DNA from: Brevibacterium marinum
Lineage (GTDB): Bacteria > Actinomycetota > Actinomycetes > Actinomycetales > Brevibacteriaceae
NCBI RefSeq assembly: GCF_011927955.1
Contig: NZ_JAATJN010000001.1
Coordinates: forward strand, 3,162,001-3,226,000
Length of the DNA: 64,000 bases
Direction of reading: 5' to 3'
A program made the position numbers and the translations under genes. The notes beneath the pieces are model-generated. The model saw nothing but the letters and a program-made list of their open reading frames with translations, had not been told where the DNA came from and did not search any database. How positions within the stretch are numbered: position 1 is the stretch's first letter; every line of letters begins with the position of its first letter. Positions 20,162-28,642 of this stretch are shown here, one piece after another.

Positions 20162-20653
20162 TCAGCACAGAAATGCTTCGAGGACTCCTGCCTCTTGGAT
20201 ATGATTCCCGGTGCGGGCGGGCCGCGAAGGGTTCACCCAGTACTGCCCGGTGTGTGCATTTCGAGCCAGATACCCATAGTCGATGAGCTCCCGACGCAAG
20301 CGTGCGAAGTCGGGGTGGTAGGCGCTGAGGACTGCATTGACGTCCTTCTCCGAGTAGATCCGCTCGGCTTCGAATGCGGTGAGGATGTCGAGCAGGATGA
20401 CGACGAGCGCCTTGCGTTTTGTGGGGATGGAAACCATTTCCCCTGTCGGCATGAAGGTCTTCAACGTCTTCGCTCTGAAGGCCTCGGCCTTTGATTCGGC
20501 TGGGGCTGGAACAGCATTTTTGCGACTGAGAGTCGTCTCGGGGCCAGATGGTGTTGTGTCGCCCAACAGGGCCGCACGGGCGGAGGTGAAATTCTCGCCT
20601 GTCGTTCTCATGCGTTCGCGGACGAGATTCTTGAAGTCCTTGTTCTTGGTCAT
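20162..20653 (-). CDS. DUF2087 domain protein
   Basis: A 163-residue soluble protein. The C-terminal half (about 80-150) has the DUF2087 pattern: KRKALVVILLDIL, then YSEKDVNAVLSAYHPDFARLRRELIDYGYLAR and a YW pair, often found in small regulators. The N-terminus (DFKNLVRERMRTTGENFTSAR) matches a short segment seen in other actinobacterial and proteobacterial proteins. Function unknown; nucleic-acid-related regulation is a guess. The 196 bases upstream to the YchJ gene hold no gene that I can see. Confidence 0.75.
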   Translation of the reverse strand: MTKNKDFKNLVRERMRTTGENFTSARAALLGDTTPSGPETTLSRKNAVPAPAESKAEAFRAKTLKTFMPTGEMVSIPTKRKALVVILLDILTAFEAERIYSEKDVNAVLSAYHPDFARLRRELIDYGYLARNAHTGQYWVNPSRPARTGNHIQEAGVLEAFLC

Positions 20654-20849
20654 GGTGTTCGGTCCTCGTCGACCAAGTCTCCCCCAGCACGAAACCTGGC
20701 CTGGAGTTCACCGTGACAGGTTCGCCCGAGGATCTTCTCCCCTTCGCCGCAACGTCGGTGTGCTGGGAACCCGACCGTGGCTGGGCGATGGATGCGCCGC
20801 TTCGACCAGTATAGCCAGAAAGTGCCGATGACGGACGTCGCTGCTCCGA

Positions 20850-21224
20850 TCAGCCGTCAAGGTAGACCCACCTGCCGGCTCTGCGTACGAACGAGGAGTT
20901 CTCTTCAAGGGTGTGCTCGCCGAGGTGGTCTCTGAATGTCGTTCGGAAATGGACCGTTCCTGTGGAGTCCGGTTCCATGCCGTCGACCGTGTCGAGGATT
21001 TCGAGGCCAAGCCACGTGACGCCCGCGTCGGGGCCGATGTCGGCAGGTCGGGTCTTCGGGTGCCAGGTGCGGAAGAGGTGGTCTTCGTTGTTACGGGCGA
21101 ACGCGGTGTACCGGGACCGCATCAGAGCCTCGGCGGTGGAGGGCCACCTCTCTCCGTCGAGGGCGGGCTGGCAGCAATGCTCGTAGTCGGTGCCGGGTGG
21201 ATTTCCAGAACATGGGCAGATCAT
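20850..21224 (-). CDS. YchJ family protein (SEC-C-like)
   Basis: A 124-residue protein starting MICPCSGNP with the zinc-type cysteine cluster CPCSG...YEHCC, followed by the YchJ core (AEALMRSRYTAFARNNEDHLFRTWHPKTRP; FVRRAGRWVYLDG). The family is widespread and its role is unknown. Start ATG 21224 gives the expected family length; the open frame extends upstream through the antisense of the next gene and was trimmed. Divergent from the HhH-GPD gene. Confidence 0.88.
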   Translation of the reverse strand: MICPCSGNPPGTDYEHCCQPALDGERWPSTAEALMRSRYTAFARNNEDHLFRTWHPKTRPADIGPDAGVTWLGLEILDTVDGMEPDSTGTVHFRTTFRDHLGEHTLEENSSFVRRAGRWVYLDG

Positions 21225-21279
21225 CAGTCGATGGTATCTCGGAGATGCTTGATTACTGCTTGCATGCCAATATGGACGC

Positions 21280-21858
21280 ATGAGTTCAGTTTTCCTCTCG
21301 GGCGATGCCGACGCCGACGCCCTGCTTGCCGATGACTCCTTTGCCCTGCTGATGGGGATGCTGCTCGACCAGCAGGTACCGATGGAAGTGGCCTTCGCAG
21401 GTCCTGCGAAGCTGGCCGAACGTCTGGATGGGCTCGATGTGTCCGAGATCGCCGAAATGAATCCCGATGAGTTTCTGGAGATGTTCTCGATCAAGCCTGC
21501 GGTGCATCGTTTCCCGAAGTCGATGGCGGCTCGGGTGCAGAAGCTCGCAGCAGAAATCGTCGATGAATACGATGGCGAGACCTCCGCGATCTGGACCTCG
21601 GGTGAGCCGACTGGTCCAGAGGTTCTCAAACGGTTGAAGAAGCTTCCCGGGTTCGGTGACCAGAAGGCCAAGATCTTTCTGGCCCTGCTCGGCAAGCAGT
21701 TCCACTTCGATGCTGATGGATGGCGCGAAGCCGCCGGTGACTACGGTGCCGAAGATGCACGTCGCTCGATCGCCGATGTGGTCGATGAAGACACCCTGCT
21801 GGAGGTCCGGGCGTTCAAGAAACAGCAGAAGGCGGCAGCGAAAGCCGCCAAGAAGTAA
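21280..21858 (+). CDS. HhH-GPD-type base-excision repair family protein
   Basis: A 192-residue protein of the uncharacterised actinobacterial HhH-GPD family. The helix-hairpin-helix is LKKLPGFGDQKAKIFLALL near residues 115-135, preceded by MLLDQQVPMEVAFAGP typical of this family. DNA glycosylases of the superfamily need an Asp and sometimes a Lys after the hairpin; a lysine is present in the GDQKA turn and acidic residues follow. The C-terminus is Lys/Ala-rich. Likely DNA binding; glycosylase activity unproven. Confidence 0.85.
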   Translation: MSSVFLSGDADADALLADDSFALLMGMLLDQQVPMEVAFAGPAKLAERLDGLDVSEIAEMNPDEFLEMFSIKPAVHRFPKSMAARVQKLAAEIVDEYDGETSAIWTSGEPTGPEVLKRLKKLPGFGDQKAKIFLALLGKQFHFDADGWREAAGDYGAEDARRSIADVVDEDTLLEVRAFKKQQKAAAKAAKK

Positions 21859-21992
21859 GCGCGCCCACTCACGGGCGGGTTATCCACAGATTCAACTTCG
21901 CCTGTTCTCAAAGTCGCAGTTCTCGCATAACGTAGACATTCCGGGCGCGATTTTTCCAACCGCGCCACAGCTCTCGACCACAGAGGCGTGGA

Positions 21993-22628
21993 ATGAAGAC
22001 TGGACTTGGCACGCGTACTCGCCACCGTGCGACGGCAGGCATTGCACTGACAGCCGCACTTGCACTGCCACTTGTGCTGTCCGGATGCGAAGACCACTCC
22101 CCTGTGGCTGCACCGACATCGACACGGCAAGCAAAAGATTCGTCGGGCTCCCCAGCTGATGCAGAGCCGACGATACCCCCGTACGAGACCGACCTCGACC
22201 TGAACGCCGAGGAGACGGAGGCTGTTGAGGGTGCGTTGGTTGCGTTGGATAGGTTTGTCGAGTTCACAAATCGACTTTATGAATCTGGCGGGGCGAAGAT
22301 TGCAGGTGTAGAGACGATAGCTGCTGGAGAATCTTTAGAAGAAGTGAATGCGGCCGCTGAGACTATGCTCGATCAATCTCAAACCATGGTCGGCCAAGTT
22401 ACCGTAGAACGTCGCTCGGTCAGCGAAATCGATTTGGAGGGCCAGGAAAATGCTGTATCCATTAGAGCCTGCAGCCCATCAGAGACTTATCACTTTGTGA
22501 CTCCGAGTGACACCGCTCCAATACGCGAGGATACGAGCAATCCCGAATTCGAGTTTCAAGTTCTCTTCAGAGACAGTTCGTGGAAAGTGGCAAAGCAGAC
22601 TTGGGTAAGGGAAGAATGCGCTTCCTGA
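21993..22628 (+). CDS. Lipoprotein of unknown function (DUF6318-like)
   Basis: A 211-residue lipoprotein: basic N-terminus, hydrophobic core and lipobox LSGC with Cys32, then a Ser/Thr/Pro linker to about residue 60. The soluble part (LNAEETEAVEGALVALDRFV, then EFTNRLYESGG) resembles actinobacterial DUF6318-type lipoproteins and NTF2-like folds; this is a weak match by eye. Bases 22250-22560 are clearly more AT-rich than the flanks, with codons such as TTA and AGA, suggesting recent acquisition. The next gene starts inside its last codons (13-bp overlap). Confidence 0.7.
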   Translation: MKTGLGTRTRHRATAGIALTAALALPLVLSGCEDHSPVAAPTSTRQAKDSSGSPADAEPTIPPYETDLDLNAEETEAVEGALVALDRFVEFTNRLYESGGAKIAGVETIAAGESLEEVNAAAETMLDQSQTMVGQVTVERRSVSEIDLEGQENAVSIRACSPSETYHFVTPSDTAPIREDTSNPEFEFQVLFRDSSWKVAKQTWVREECAS

Positions 22629-23467
22629 GGATCCTAACCCTAGCTTCTTTCACTGCCATCATGATGGTTGGACTAGTAGTCGTTGCCGACACGCCAGCAC
22701 ACGCGTGCTACTGGCTAGACAAGAACACCGGGAACTGCACGATCATCGAGCCCCCAACACCCGCTCCTCCCCCACCAGACCCCGGCGGAGGTGGCGACGG
22801 TGGCTCCGAAGGGGGTTCCGGTGGCGGCTCAGGCGGCTCGGGCGGCGGAGGCTCCGGTGGCGGAGGCTCGGGCGGTGGAGGTCAGCCCGATTGCGTGTTC
22901 GAAGAGGTCGGGCACATCTGCGCGGACCTGCCAGGTCCTGGCCCGGCACCCGGCCCGGGCGGTGGCGGAGCACCGGTTCGACCGGAGCCGCCCACGCGCA
23001 TTCCCGAATCTCAGTTCCAGACCTTCGACATTCCCGCTCCGACGATCCATGCCTGGCCCACCGATTGGGCTGTCATCGGCAAGCCGGCTGCGTTCTGGAC
23101 CGATGCGGACACCAGTTATATCGACATGACACTGCTGACCTACGCAGTCACGGTGAAAGTCACCCCGGAGAAATACTATTGGGATTTCGGCGACGGCACT
23201 GGTGGAACGACGTCGAAGACCGGCTCGAAGCCGCAACCGGGAGATGAACCCGAGATCGGACATGACTACCAGAAGACCGGTGCCAAGACGGTTGGCATGA
23301 CGGCGACATTCAGCGGAGAGTTCTCTGTCGATGGTGGCCCCTGGTTGCCGATCGACGGATTCGCACACGTGGCCAGCAACGAGATCTCGATCGATGTCTA
23401 CCGTTTCCATCGGTACCTCGTCGACGGGGATTGCTACACGAACCCGCGAGGACCCGACTGCAATTGA
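22616..23467 (+). CDS. Secreted PKD-like protein with Gly/Ser linker
   Basis: A 283-residue exported protein. Signal peptide to about residue 30 (DTPAHA cleavage context), a short Cys-containing segment, a Pro-run (46-55), a Gly/Ser linker (57-89), another Pro/Gly stretch, and a C-terminal domain with the PKD-like YYWDFGDGTGG motif at 187-197. Cysteines flank the linker and end the chain (CYTNPRGPDC). ATG 22616 has AAGGGAAG upstream and overlaps the lipoprotein gene, so the two are co-translated and probably work together at the cell surface. Function unknown. Confidence 0.78.
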   Translation: MRFLRILTLASFTAIMMVGLVVVADTPAHACYWLDKNTGNCTIIEPPTPAPPPPDPGGGGDGGSEGGSGGGSGGSGGGGSGGGGSGGGGQPDCVFEEVGHICADLPGPGPAPGPGGGGAPVRPEPPTRIPESQFQTFDIPAPTIHAWPTDWAVIGKPAAFWTDADTSYIDMTLLTYAVTVKVTPEKYYWDFGDGTGGTTSKTGSKPQPGDEPEIGHDYQKTGAKTVGMTATFSGEFSVDGGPWLPIDGFAHVASNEISIDVYRFHRYLVDGDCYTNPRGPDCN

Positions 23468-23569
23468 ATCTCAGCTCGTACCGTCATCGGTTCCGTCTCG
23501 ACGGCCACGTGCACCTGCCTGGTCAACCGCGATGAAGCGAAGAGCTCGGGAACCTGAAACAATGAGCGT

Positions 23570-24811
23570 ATGGTGTGCCGAATTTCGGAGTTGCTCGTCG
23601 ACTCTCATTGGCCGATCGTCATCATCGGCGCAGGCCAGGCCGGCCTGTCAGCCGCCCACTATCTCTGGCGCGATGGGCTGGTGCCCGGCAAGGACTTCAT
23701 CATCCTCGACTCCGGGGCCGGTCCGGGTGGCGCCTGGCGCAACCGGTGGGACTCTCTCACGCTGGGATCGACGAACCATGTGGCTGACCTGCCCGGGTTT
23801 CCTCTGGGCACGCCGGATCCCTCCGTGCCCGCCTCGGCGGTCGTCTCCGACTATTATTCGCGGTTCGAACGCGAGCTGGAACTCTGCGTCGTCCGTCCCG
23901 CTGAAGTGGTCACCGTCGATTCTGCGGTCCCTGGTACCGGACCTCTGCAGATCACCGCGGAAATCGATGCTGAACGTGTTCAACTGACGGCTCGGTTCCT
24001 CATCAATGCAACCGGTACGTGGACTCAGCCCTACGTTCCGTTCGTCCCCGGCATCGCCGAGTTCGAAGGCCGCCAGCTGCACACTGCGAACTTCCGTGAC
24101 GTCGAGGACTTCCGGGGTCTGCGGACCTTGGTCGTCGGCGGTGGGATCTCCGCGACGCAGTTTCTGCTCGAACTCGCCGAGGTGACCGAGACTCTGTGGG
24201 CCACGCGCAGACCTCCGAACTTCACTTCGCGCGAGTTCGACGGCAATTGGGGTCTCGAGGTCGAGCGCGCCGTCCGCGCCCGCACCTTGGCCGGCCTTGC
24301 CCCGGCCAGTGTCGTGCGCACCACGGGGCTGCCGATCCGCGGGGACTTCCGCGACGGCGTCGACTCCGGGGTGCTCGTCTCGCGGGGAATGTTCGATGCG
24401 ATCCTGCCCCACGGAGTCCACTTTCCCGGACGAGCGGGTCGGGAACAGACCACTTCGGAGGGACTTGGTCCCTCGGCAAGCGATCATCTGGCCCTGCCAG
24501 AGTCCTGGCAGCCCTTCTACGACGAGCGGGTCGAAGACGTCGATGTCATCTTCTGGAACACCGGGTTCCGTGCCGCTCTGAATCATTTGGCCCCGCTGCG
24601 TCTGCGCACACCCGACGGTGGCATCTCGATGGAGACGGAGGTCTCGGTCAAGGACGACAGGCGGGTCTTCCTCGTCGGATACGGTTCGGCGAGCTCAACC
24701 GTCGGGGCCACCCGGGCCGGACGAATAGCCGCCAGAGAGCTGCTCAAGCGCCGCAGAGATGATCCGATACGCAAACGAGCCTATGAGAGCGTCGGCGATT
24801 CGAGCACCTGA
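23570..24811 (+). CDS. NAD(P)/FAD-dependent oxidoreductase (flavin monooxygenase-like)
   Basis: A 413-residue two-dinucleotide-fold flavoprotein. FAD-binding GAGQAG near residue 20, second GGGISA near 190 for NAD(P), and the GGAWRNRWDSL segment typical of CzcO/Baeyer-Villiger-like and putative monooxygenases. A full FxGxxxHxxxW fingerprint is not clear (RQLHTANFRDV is in its place), so hydroxylation versus another redox role is open. Start ATG 23570; ATG with weak ribosome site. Its 3' end overlaps the short lipoprotein gene on the opposite strand by 31 bases. Confidence 0.85.
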   Translation: MVCRISELLVDSHWPIVIIGAGQAGLSAAHYLWRDGLVPGKDFIILDSGAGPGGAWRNRWDSLTLGSTNHVADLPGFPLGTPDPSVPASAVVSDYYSRFERELELCVVRPAEVVTVDSAVPGTGPLQITAEIDAERVQLTARFLINATGTWTQPYVPFVPGIAEFEGRQLHTANFRDVEDFRGLRTLVVGGGISATQFLLELAEVTETLWATRRPPNFTSREFDGNWGLEVERAVRARTLAGLAPASVVRTTGLPIRGDFRDGVDSGVLVSRGMFDAILPHGVHFPGRAGREQTTSEGLGPSASDHLALPESWQPFYDERVEDVDVIFWNTGFRAALNHLAPLRLRTPDGGISMETEVSVKDDRRVFLVGYGSASSTVGATRAGRIAARELLKRRRDDPIRKRAYESVGDSST

Positions 24812-24999
24812 TGGTCGAAGCTGACCGTGGGCAGAATCTGCGCGTAGAGTTCGGCGGTGGCCTGGTCATCGGCGGTGGTGACCATCTCGACGCTGACCGG
24901 TTGTGATTCGCCTTCCGTCGTGTCGACCTTCATCGCCGAACAAGCGGTCAGGCACAAACCCAGCACCAACACAGCTGCCCGTAGGAGACTGCGATGCAT
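24781..24999 (-). CDS. Short lipoprotein, possibly a truncated binding protein
   Basis: A 72-residue product with a good lipoprotein signal (MHRSLLRAAVLVLGLCLTAC, Cys20) followed by about 50 residues (VSVEMVTTADDQATAELYAQI). That stretch resembles the first strand and helix of glycine-betaine-type substrate-binding proteins, which continue for another 250 residues, so this may be a remnant. The gene ends inside the 3' end of the convergent oxidoreductase. An insertion sequence begins about 70-110 bases upstream of its start. Confidence 0.5.
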   Translation of the reverse strand: MHRSLLRAAVLVLGLCLTACSAMKVDTTEGESQPVSVEMVTTADDQATAELYAQILPTVSFDHQVLESPTLS

Positions 25000-25070
25000 G
25001 ATCTGGTGGATCGATCTTGACCAGGCAAGATACTCACATCGTACCCATCTCAGTGTCTTCGTTCTCCGTA

Positions 25071-25132
25071 ATGCCTCATGTCAATATGCCCGCGAAAAGT
25101 TTCCGATGCCTCACATAGATTTGCCCGCGAAA
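25071..25132. repeat. Two tandem copies of the outer IS terminal repeat
   Basis: Copy 1 (25071-25097) and copy 2 (25106-25132) both read ATGCCTCA...GCCCGCGAAA with a few differences and are 35 bp apart. The inverted match is at 27782-27808. Double terminal repeats at one end may be transposase binding sites or a remnant of an earlier insertion. Confidence 0.7.
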
Positions 25133-25903
25133 CTTACCCCGTCTTGACTCGCACACCCTTGCGCACATCCGGCAACGCTGACGGGAACGACGCTAGATAG
25201 AGCTGCTCAGTCTTCTTGCTCGATAGCACCAGCAACCGGTCCTGGACCCGAGCGATCTCAGCAGCGATCTTCGCCGGATTGAGACCATCGCGATACGCCG
25301 TCATCTCCTCGACCTGTTTTGGCGAGAGCACGCCGGCATCGAGGAGCCTGTCGAACGGTGTTCGCGGAGCATCATAGATCCGTTTACGCCGCCCATTCTT
25401 CGTCGACCCATACCCAGTCGGTTTGACCGTGGGCATCAGATAATTCACCCGATCATTGACCAGATGCCATAACCGGTTCAATGCTCGTCGCTCCAGATCA
25501 GTGTCGTAGCGATAGTAAAATCCGTACCGGCGCACGACGTGATTGTTCTTCGACTCGATGGTGGCCTGATCGTTCTTCTTATACGGCCTGGACCTGGTGA
25601 AGTAGATACCCTTCGATCCGGCCCACTCGATGACGTATTGGTTGAGGAACTCCGACCCGTTATCGAAGTCCAGACCAGTAATCTCAAACGGAATCTCACG
25701 AGCCGCAGTCTTCAATCCGGCCAGAATGTTCGTATGCGCGTTGTTACGCACCGTGCGCGAGAACGTCCACCCGGTATGGAAATCGGTGAGGTTGAGCGTG
25801 CGTGCGAATTCCCCAGACTCGACAGGACCACAGTGGGCGACGGTATCGCCTTCGAAGAAGCCGGGGCGTGAACCCCGTGAAGTGGACACATCAATGTGTA
25901 CTA

Positions 25904-26806
25904 TCAGGCAGCAAAATCCATCATAGACGTATAATCGACCTCGAAGTCAACCGGTGCTCGATACCCCAAAGCCGAGTGCCGACGCCTCGAGTTATAACGA
26001 ACTAACCACCGAAACACCTCCCGCCGACACTGGAATTCACAAGACCATCGTTTCGCTCCCTGCAGCGTCTCCCGCTTCAATGCAGCGTTAACCGACTCCG
26101 CCAAGGCGTTATCAGCACTCGACCCGATCTTGCCCATCGACTGGACCACCCCGAACCGACGACACATCGCCTGAAACGACGAGGACGTATATTGACGTCC
26201 ATGGTCGCTATGAAAAATCGTACCTTTCAGTGTTTCTCGGTTGTTTGTTACATTCTGCAACGCGTCCTCGACGAGACTGGACCGCATGTGATCGGCGATC
26301 GACCAGCCCACGATCCGCCGCGAGTACAAGTCGATGACCGTGGCCAAATACAAGAACTTCCCTTCATTACCATAGGGTAAGTAGGTGATGTCGCCGACGT
26401 AGGTCGTGCCCAACTCAGCGGCCGAGAAGTCCCTGCCCACCAGGTCGGCAAACACCTGAGCACCTGGGTCCGAGATCGTCGTAGTCTTCGGCTTACGCAA
26501 GTGGATACCGACCATGCCGTTCTCCCGCGTCAGGCGGGCAACCCGCTTACGGTTGACCGGTTCGTCCACGTGCGGGTCATCGGTGAGTTCGGCCGTGATC
26601 CGTCGGTACCCGTACGTGTGGTCCCAGAATTCGAAGTGGTGCTCAATCCGCTCGCACAGAGCATCATCAGCAGCCTGCCTGGCCGCCCGTGCCGACCGGG
26701 AGGCACACCACTTGTAAAAGCTCGAACGCTGGATACCCAGCACGGAACACATCCGCTTCACCTCATAGGTGTTCCGGTGGTCGTCAACGAACTGGAAGCG
26801 GATCAC
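25904..26806 (-). CDS. IS3-family transposase OrfB (DDE integrase core)
   Basis: A 300-residue catalytic protein. N-terminal HTH_21-like region (YEVKRMCSVLGIQRSSFYKW) and rve domain with the DDE triad in VGDITYLPY, FHSDHGRQYTS and ALAESVNAALKRE. The C-terminus has RYNSRRRHSALGYRAP, typical of the family. It starts with GTG overlapping the OrfA stop by 4 bases (GTGA); no A6G-type slippery heptamer is seen in the overlap, so coupling by reinitiation is as likely as programmed frameshifting. Appears intact. Confidence 0.93.
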   Translation of the reverse strand: MIRFQFVDDHRNTYEVKRMCSVLGIQRSSFYKWCASRSARAARQAADDALCERIEHHFEFWDHTYGYRRITAELTDDPHVDEPVNRKRVARLTRENGMVGIHLRKPKTTTISDPGAQVFADLVGRDFSAAELGTTYVGDITYLPYGNEGKFLYLATVIDLYSRRIVGWSIADHMRSSLVEDALQNVTNNRETLKGTIFHSDHGRQYTSSSFQAMCRRFGVVQSMGKIGSSADNALAESVNAALKRETLQGAKRWSCEFQCRREVFRWLVRYNSRRRHSALGYRAPVDFEVDYTSMMDFAA

Positions 26807-27144
26807 CAGGTCGTCTCGGCCGCGAAATACTTCGTGGCCTTCCGCAAGATAGCTCGCTCCTCGGCGAGCTTGTCGTTCTCAGCTCGCAGACGCTTGGCCC
26901 GATCGATCAGATCAGCGTTCTCGCCCCGCAGACGCGCCAGCTCTTCCTCAGCCGACTCCGGATGGCCTGCCGCGGTTGTCGGGACTGTTCCGGCGGCCTT
27001 CCGGGCCTGATGCACCCAGGACTTGATCGCGCCACGCGAGACGCCGAGGTCGGTCGCGACTTGGGAATAGGACATATCGGGATGAGTCTCGTAGAGCGCG
27101 ACGGCGTCGGCTTTGAACTCGTCCGAGTACTTCTTCTTCGGCAT
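26803..27144 (-). CDS. IS3-family transposase OrfA (HTH protein)
   Basis: A 113-residue DNA-binding protein: helix-turn-helix (KYSDEFKADAVALYETHPDM, SYSQVATDLGVSRGAIKSWV) followed by a leucine-zipper-like coiled coil (EEELARLRGENADLIDRA...). It recognises the element ends and pairs with OrfB. ATG 27144 (MPKKKYS) matches the family start; an ATG at 27171 would add 9 residues. Confidence 0.92.
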   Translation of the reverse strand: MPKKKYSDEFKADAVALYETHPDMSYSQVATDLGVSRGAIKSWVHQARKAAGTVPTTAAGHPESAEEELARLRGENADLIDRAKRLRAENDKLAEERAILRKATKYFAAETTW

Positions 27145-27886
27145 GGTTTCTACTCGCATTCTCCGGCCCATTATGGGCCAGTCTCAGCGTGTCCACCACT
27201 CAGGGTTCATCCCCCCGGGTTCGTCTTCGACCTCGTCACCGGCCCGCCGAATCGTGATCGCCGAGCGTAGCAAAGAACCCGGCTTCGTTGTTGAGATCCC
27301 ATTGATCGCGTCCCTGGCTCGCATAGGTTTGAGGTACCGGTCGATCGTGGCCGGACTCATCGCCAATAGCTCCTTGCGCACGTGCTTGTCGTAGCGGTCC
27401 TGGCCGGTGGTGAGCTCGTTGTGGGCTTCGAGGAGGTCAAGGAGGATGCGCATCGTGGCGTGAAGGTATTTGCCGCACTGGCCGCCCGAGATCGCCCACA
27501 CGCGCTGGAGAACCTTGACCGCGTCGTAGGAGTATTTCCTCGCACGCGGCTTCCGAGGCTGTTTGGCGACCTGCCGGCCGGGCCCTGGCGGATGTTTAGC
27601 TGCCTGAGTCAGACGCCGTCGAGCGTTGTCGCGGGTCCACCCCGTGACTGCCACGACTTCGTCGAGCACGGCTCCCTTGTTCTTCTTCGAAGCCTTCTTG
27701 TATTGCCTGGCGTATTTCGTGGTGATCTCTGTACGAGTCGCCATCGACAGTTCACTCCCCATAGCTTCCGAGGATCCACCATTTCGCGGGCAAAAGTATA
27801 TGAGGCACCGAGGGTGGCATCCGGGCTGCTTATCTGAGTCTTGTCGTTCTCTGGCACAAGTCGCCGGCGGAGCTTAGCCTGGGTCT

Positions 27887-28603
27887 ATGACTGAGCTTCC
27901 GATCTTCGACGACGGGGATGTCACCCGAATCCTGTGCATCGTCGCCCATCCAGACGACATGGAATACGGCGCCTCGGCGGCCGTGGCCAAATGGACCGAC
28001 CAGGGCAAGGAGGTCTCCTACCTTCTTCTGACCCGAGGCGAAGCGGGAATCCGTGATATGAGTCCCGATCGAGTGGCACCCCTGCGAGAGTCCGAACAGC
28101 GGGAAGCATGCACCATCGTCGGCGTCGACGACCTCGAGATCCTCGACTTCCCGGATGGGCTCCTCGAACCGAGTCTCGATCTCAGGCACGCGATCGCGAA
28201 GAAGATCCGTCGGTTCGAACCTGATGCCGTCATGGTCACCAGTTGGGAGCTCAGGATGCCGTGGGGCCTCAACCACGTCGACCATCGCGCTGCCGGCATC
28301 GCCACAGTCGATGCGATCCGCGATGCCGACAATCCGTGGGTCTTCACCGACCTCAAGGACGAGGGGCTGGAGGCATGGAAGGCCGGGAAGCTGCTGGTCA
28401 ACGGCGCCGACGCCACCCATGCGGTGGTCGTCGATGACGATCATGTCGATCGGGCGGTGCGCTCCTTGGAGGCTCACACCGTCTACCTCGAGGCACTCTC
28501 TGACCACCCGGCTCCCCATGAGATGATCCCCGGCATCACCTCTGAAGCCGGAGCACGGGCAGGCGTGAAGTACGCGCTGCCCGTGCAGGTCTTCGATATG
28601 TAG
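27887..28603 (+). CDS. PIG-L family deacetylase
   Basis: A 238-residue zinc-dependent N-deacetylase-fold protein. Metal motif AHPDDMEYG near residue 24 and the later HVDHR (His-x-x-His) are both intact, with LTRGEAG following the first. Family members act on N-acetylglucosaminyl compounds, including MshB and Mca in mycothiol metabolism, but this one lacks further features that would pick one of those. It begins about 80 bases to the right of the insertion sequence. Confidence 0.9.
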   Translation: MTELPIFDDGDVTRILCIVAHPDDMEYGASAAVAKWTDQGKEVSYLLLTRGEAGIRDMSPDRVAPLRESEQREACTIVGVDDLEILDFPDGLLEPSLDLRHAIAKKIRRFEPDAVMVTSWELRMPWGLNHVDHRAAGIATVDAIRDADNPWVFTDLKDEGLEAWKAGKLLVNGADATHAVVVDDDHVDRAVRSLEAHTVYLEALSDHPAPHEMIPGITSEAGARAGVKYALPVQVFDM

Positions 28604-28604
28604 C

Positions 28605-28632
28605 TCCCGGTCCACCGCCTCGGCGGCCGGGA
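28605..28632. terminator. Hairpin between convergent PIG-L and tpx genes
   Basis: TCCCGG (28605-28610) pairs with CCGGGA (28627-28632), with an inner CCGCC/GGCGG stem. It lies in the 39-base gap between two convergent genes and could stop transcription from both sides, though no U-tract is present. Confidence 0.5.
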
Positions 28633-28642
28633 ACCGTGGTGT

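Larger units (their letters stand above)
25866..27214 (-). mobile_element. Inner IS3-family element
   Basis: About 1.35 kb carrying OrfA and OrfB. Ends are near-inverted repeats: TGAACCCCGTGAAGTGGACA at the left (from 25869) and TGAACCCTGAGTGGTGGACA on the complementary strand at the right (to 27209). CCGGG stands on both outer sides (25861-25865 and 27215-27219) and fits a 5-bp target duplication, since deleting one copy with the insert restores the outer transposase frame. The exact tips are uncertain by 3-5 bases. Confidence 0.85.
25134..27744 (-). pseudogene. DDE transposase of the outer IS, split by an IS3 insertion
   Basis: The N-terminal half (27744 down to about 27215; MATRTEITTKYARQYKKA, TGWTRDNARRRLTQA helix-turn-helix-like) ends in EVEDEPG. 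The C-terminal half (about 25865 down to 25134) resumes FFEGDTVAHCGP and holds integrase-core acidic residues (DFDNGSEFLN; an E in the ATIESKNN helix). Removing the insert and one CCGGG copy joins the two in frame. Start ATG 27744 has GGGGAG upstream; ATG 27762 is an alternative. Confidence 0.85.
25106..27808 (-). mobile_element. Outer insertion sequence with integrase-type transposase, interrupted
   Basis: Bounded by imperfect 27-bp terminal inverted repeats: left 25106-25132 (or also 25071-25097) and right 27782-27808, sharing TGCCTCA and TTTGCCCGCGAAA. Without the inner element it would be about 1.35 kb with one transposase gene of about 430 codons. The family is not certain; the protein looks like DDE integrase-core transposases of unclassified (ISNCY-like) or IS481-like elements. 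No convincing target duplication was found. It is inactive because its gene is split. Confidence 0.75.

Noticed and set aside
22785..22890. Gly/Ser codon run as a possible CRISPR-like or satellite repeat
   Set aside because: It is in frame within an expressed-looking secreted protein and behaves as a linker; no spacer structure.
26790..26830. Programmed -1 frameshift signal between OrfA and OrfB
   Set aside because: No A6G-like slippery heptamer seen; the GTGA overlap explains coupling.
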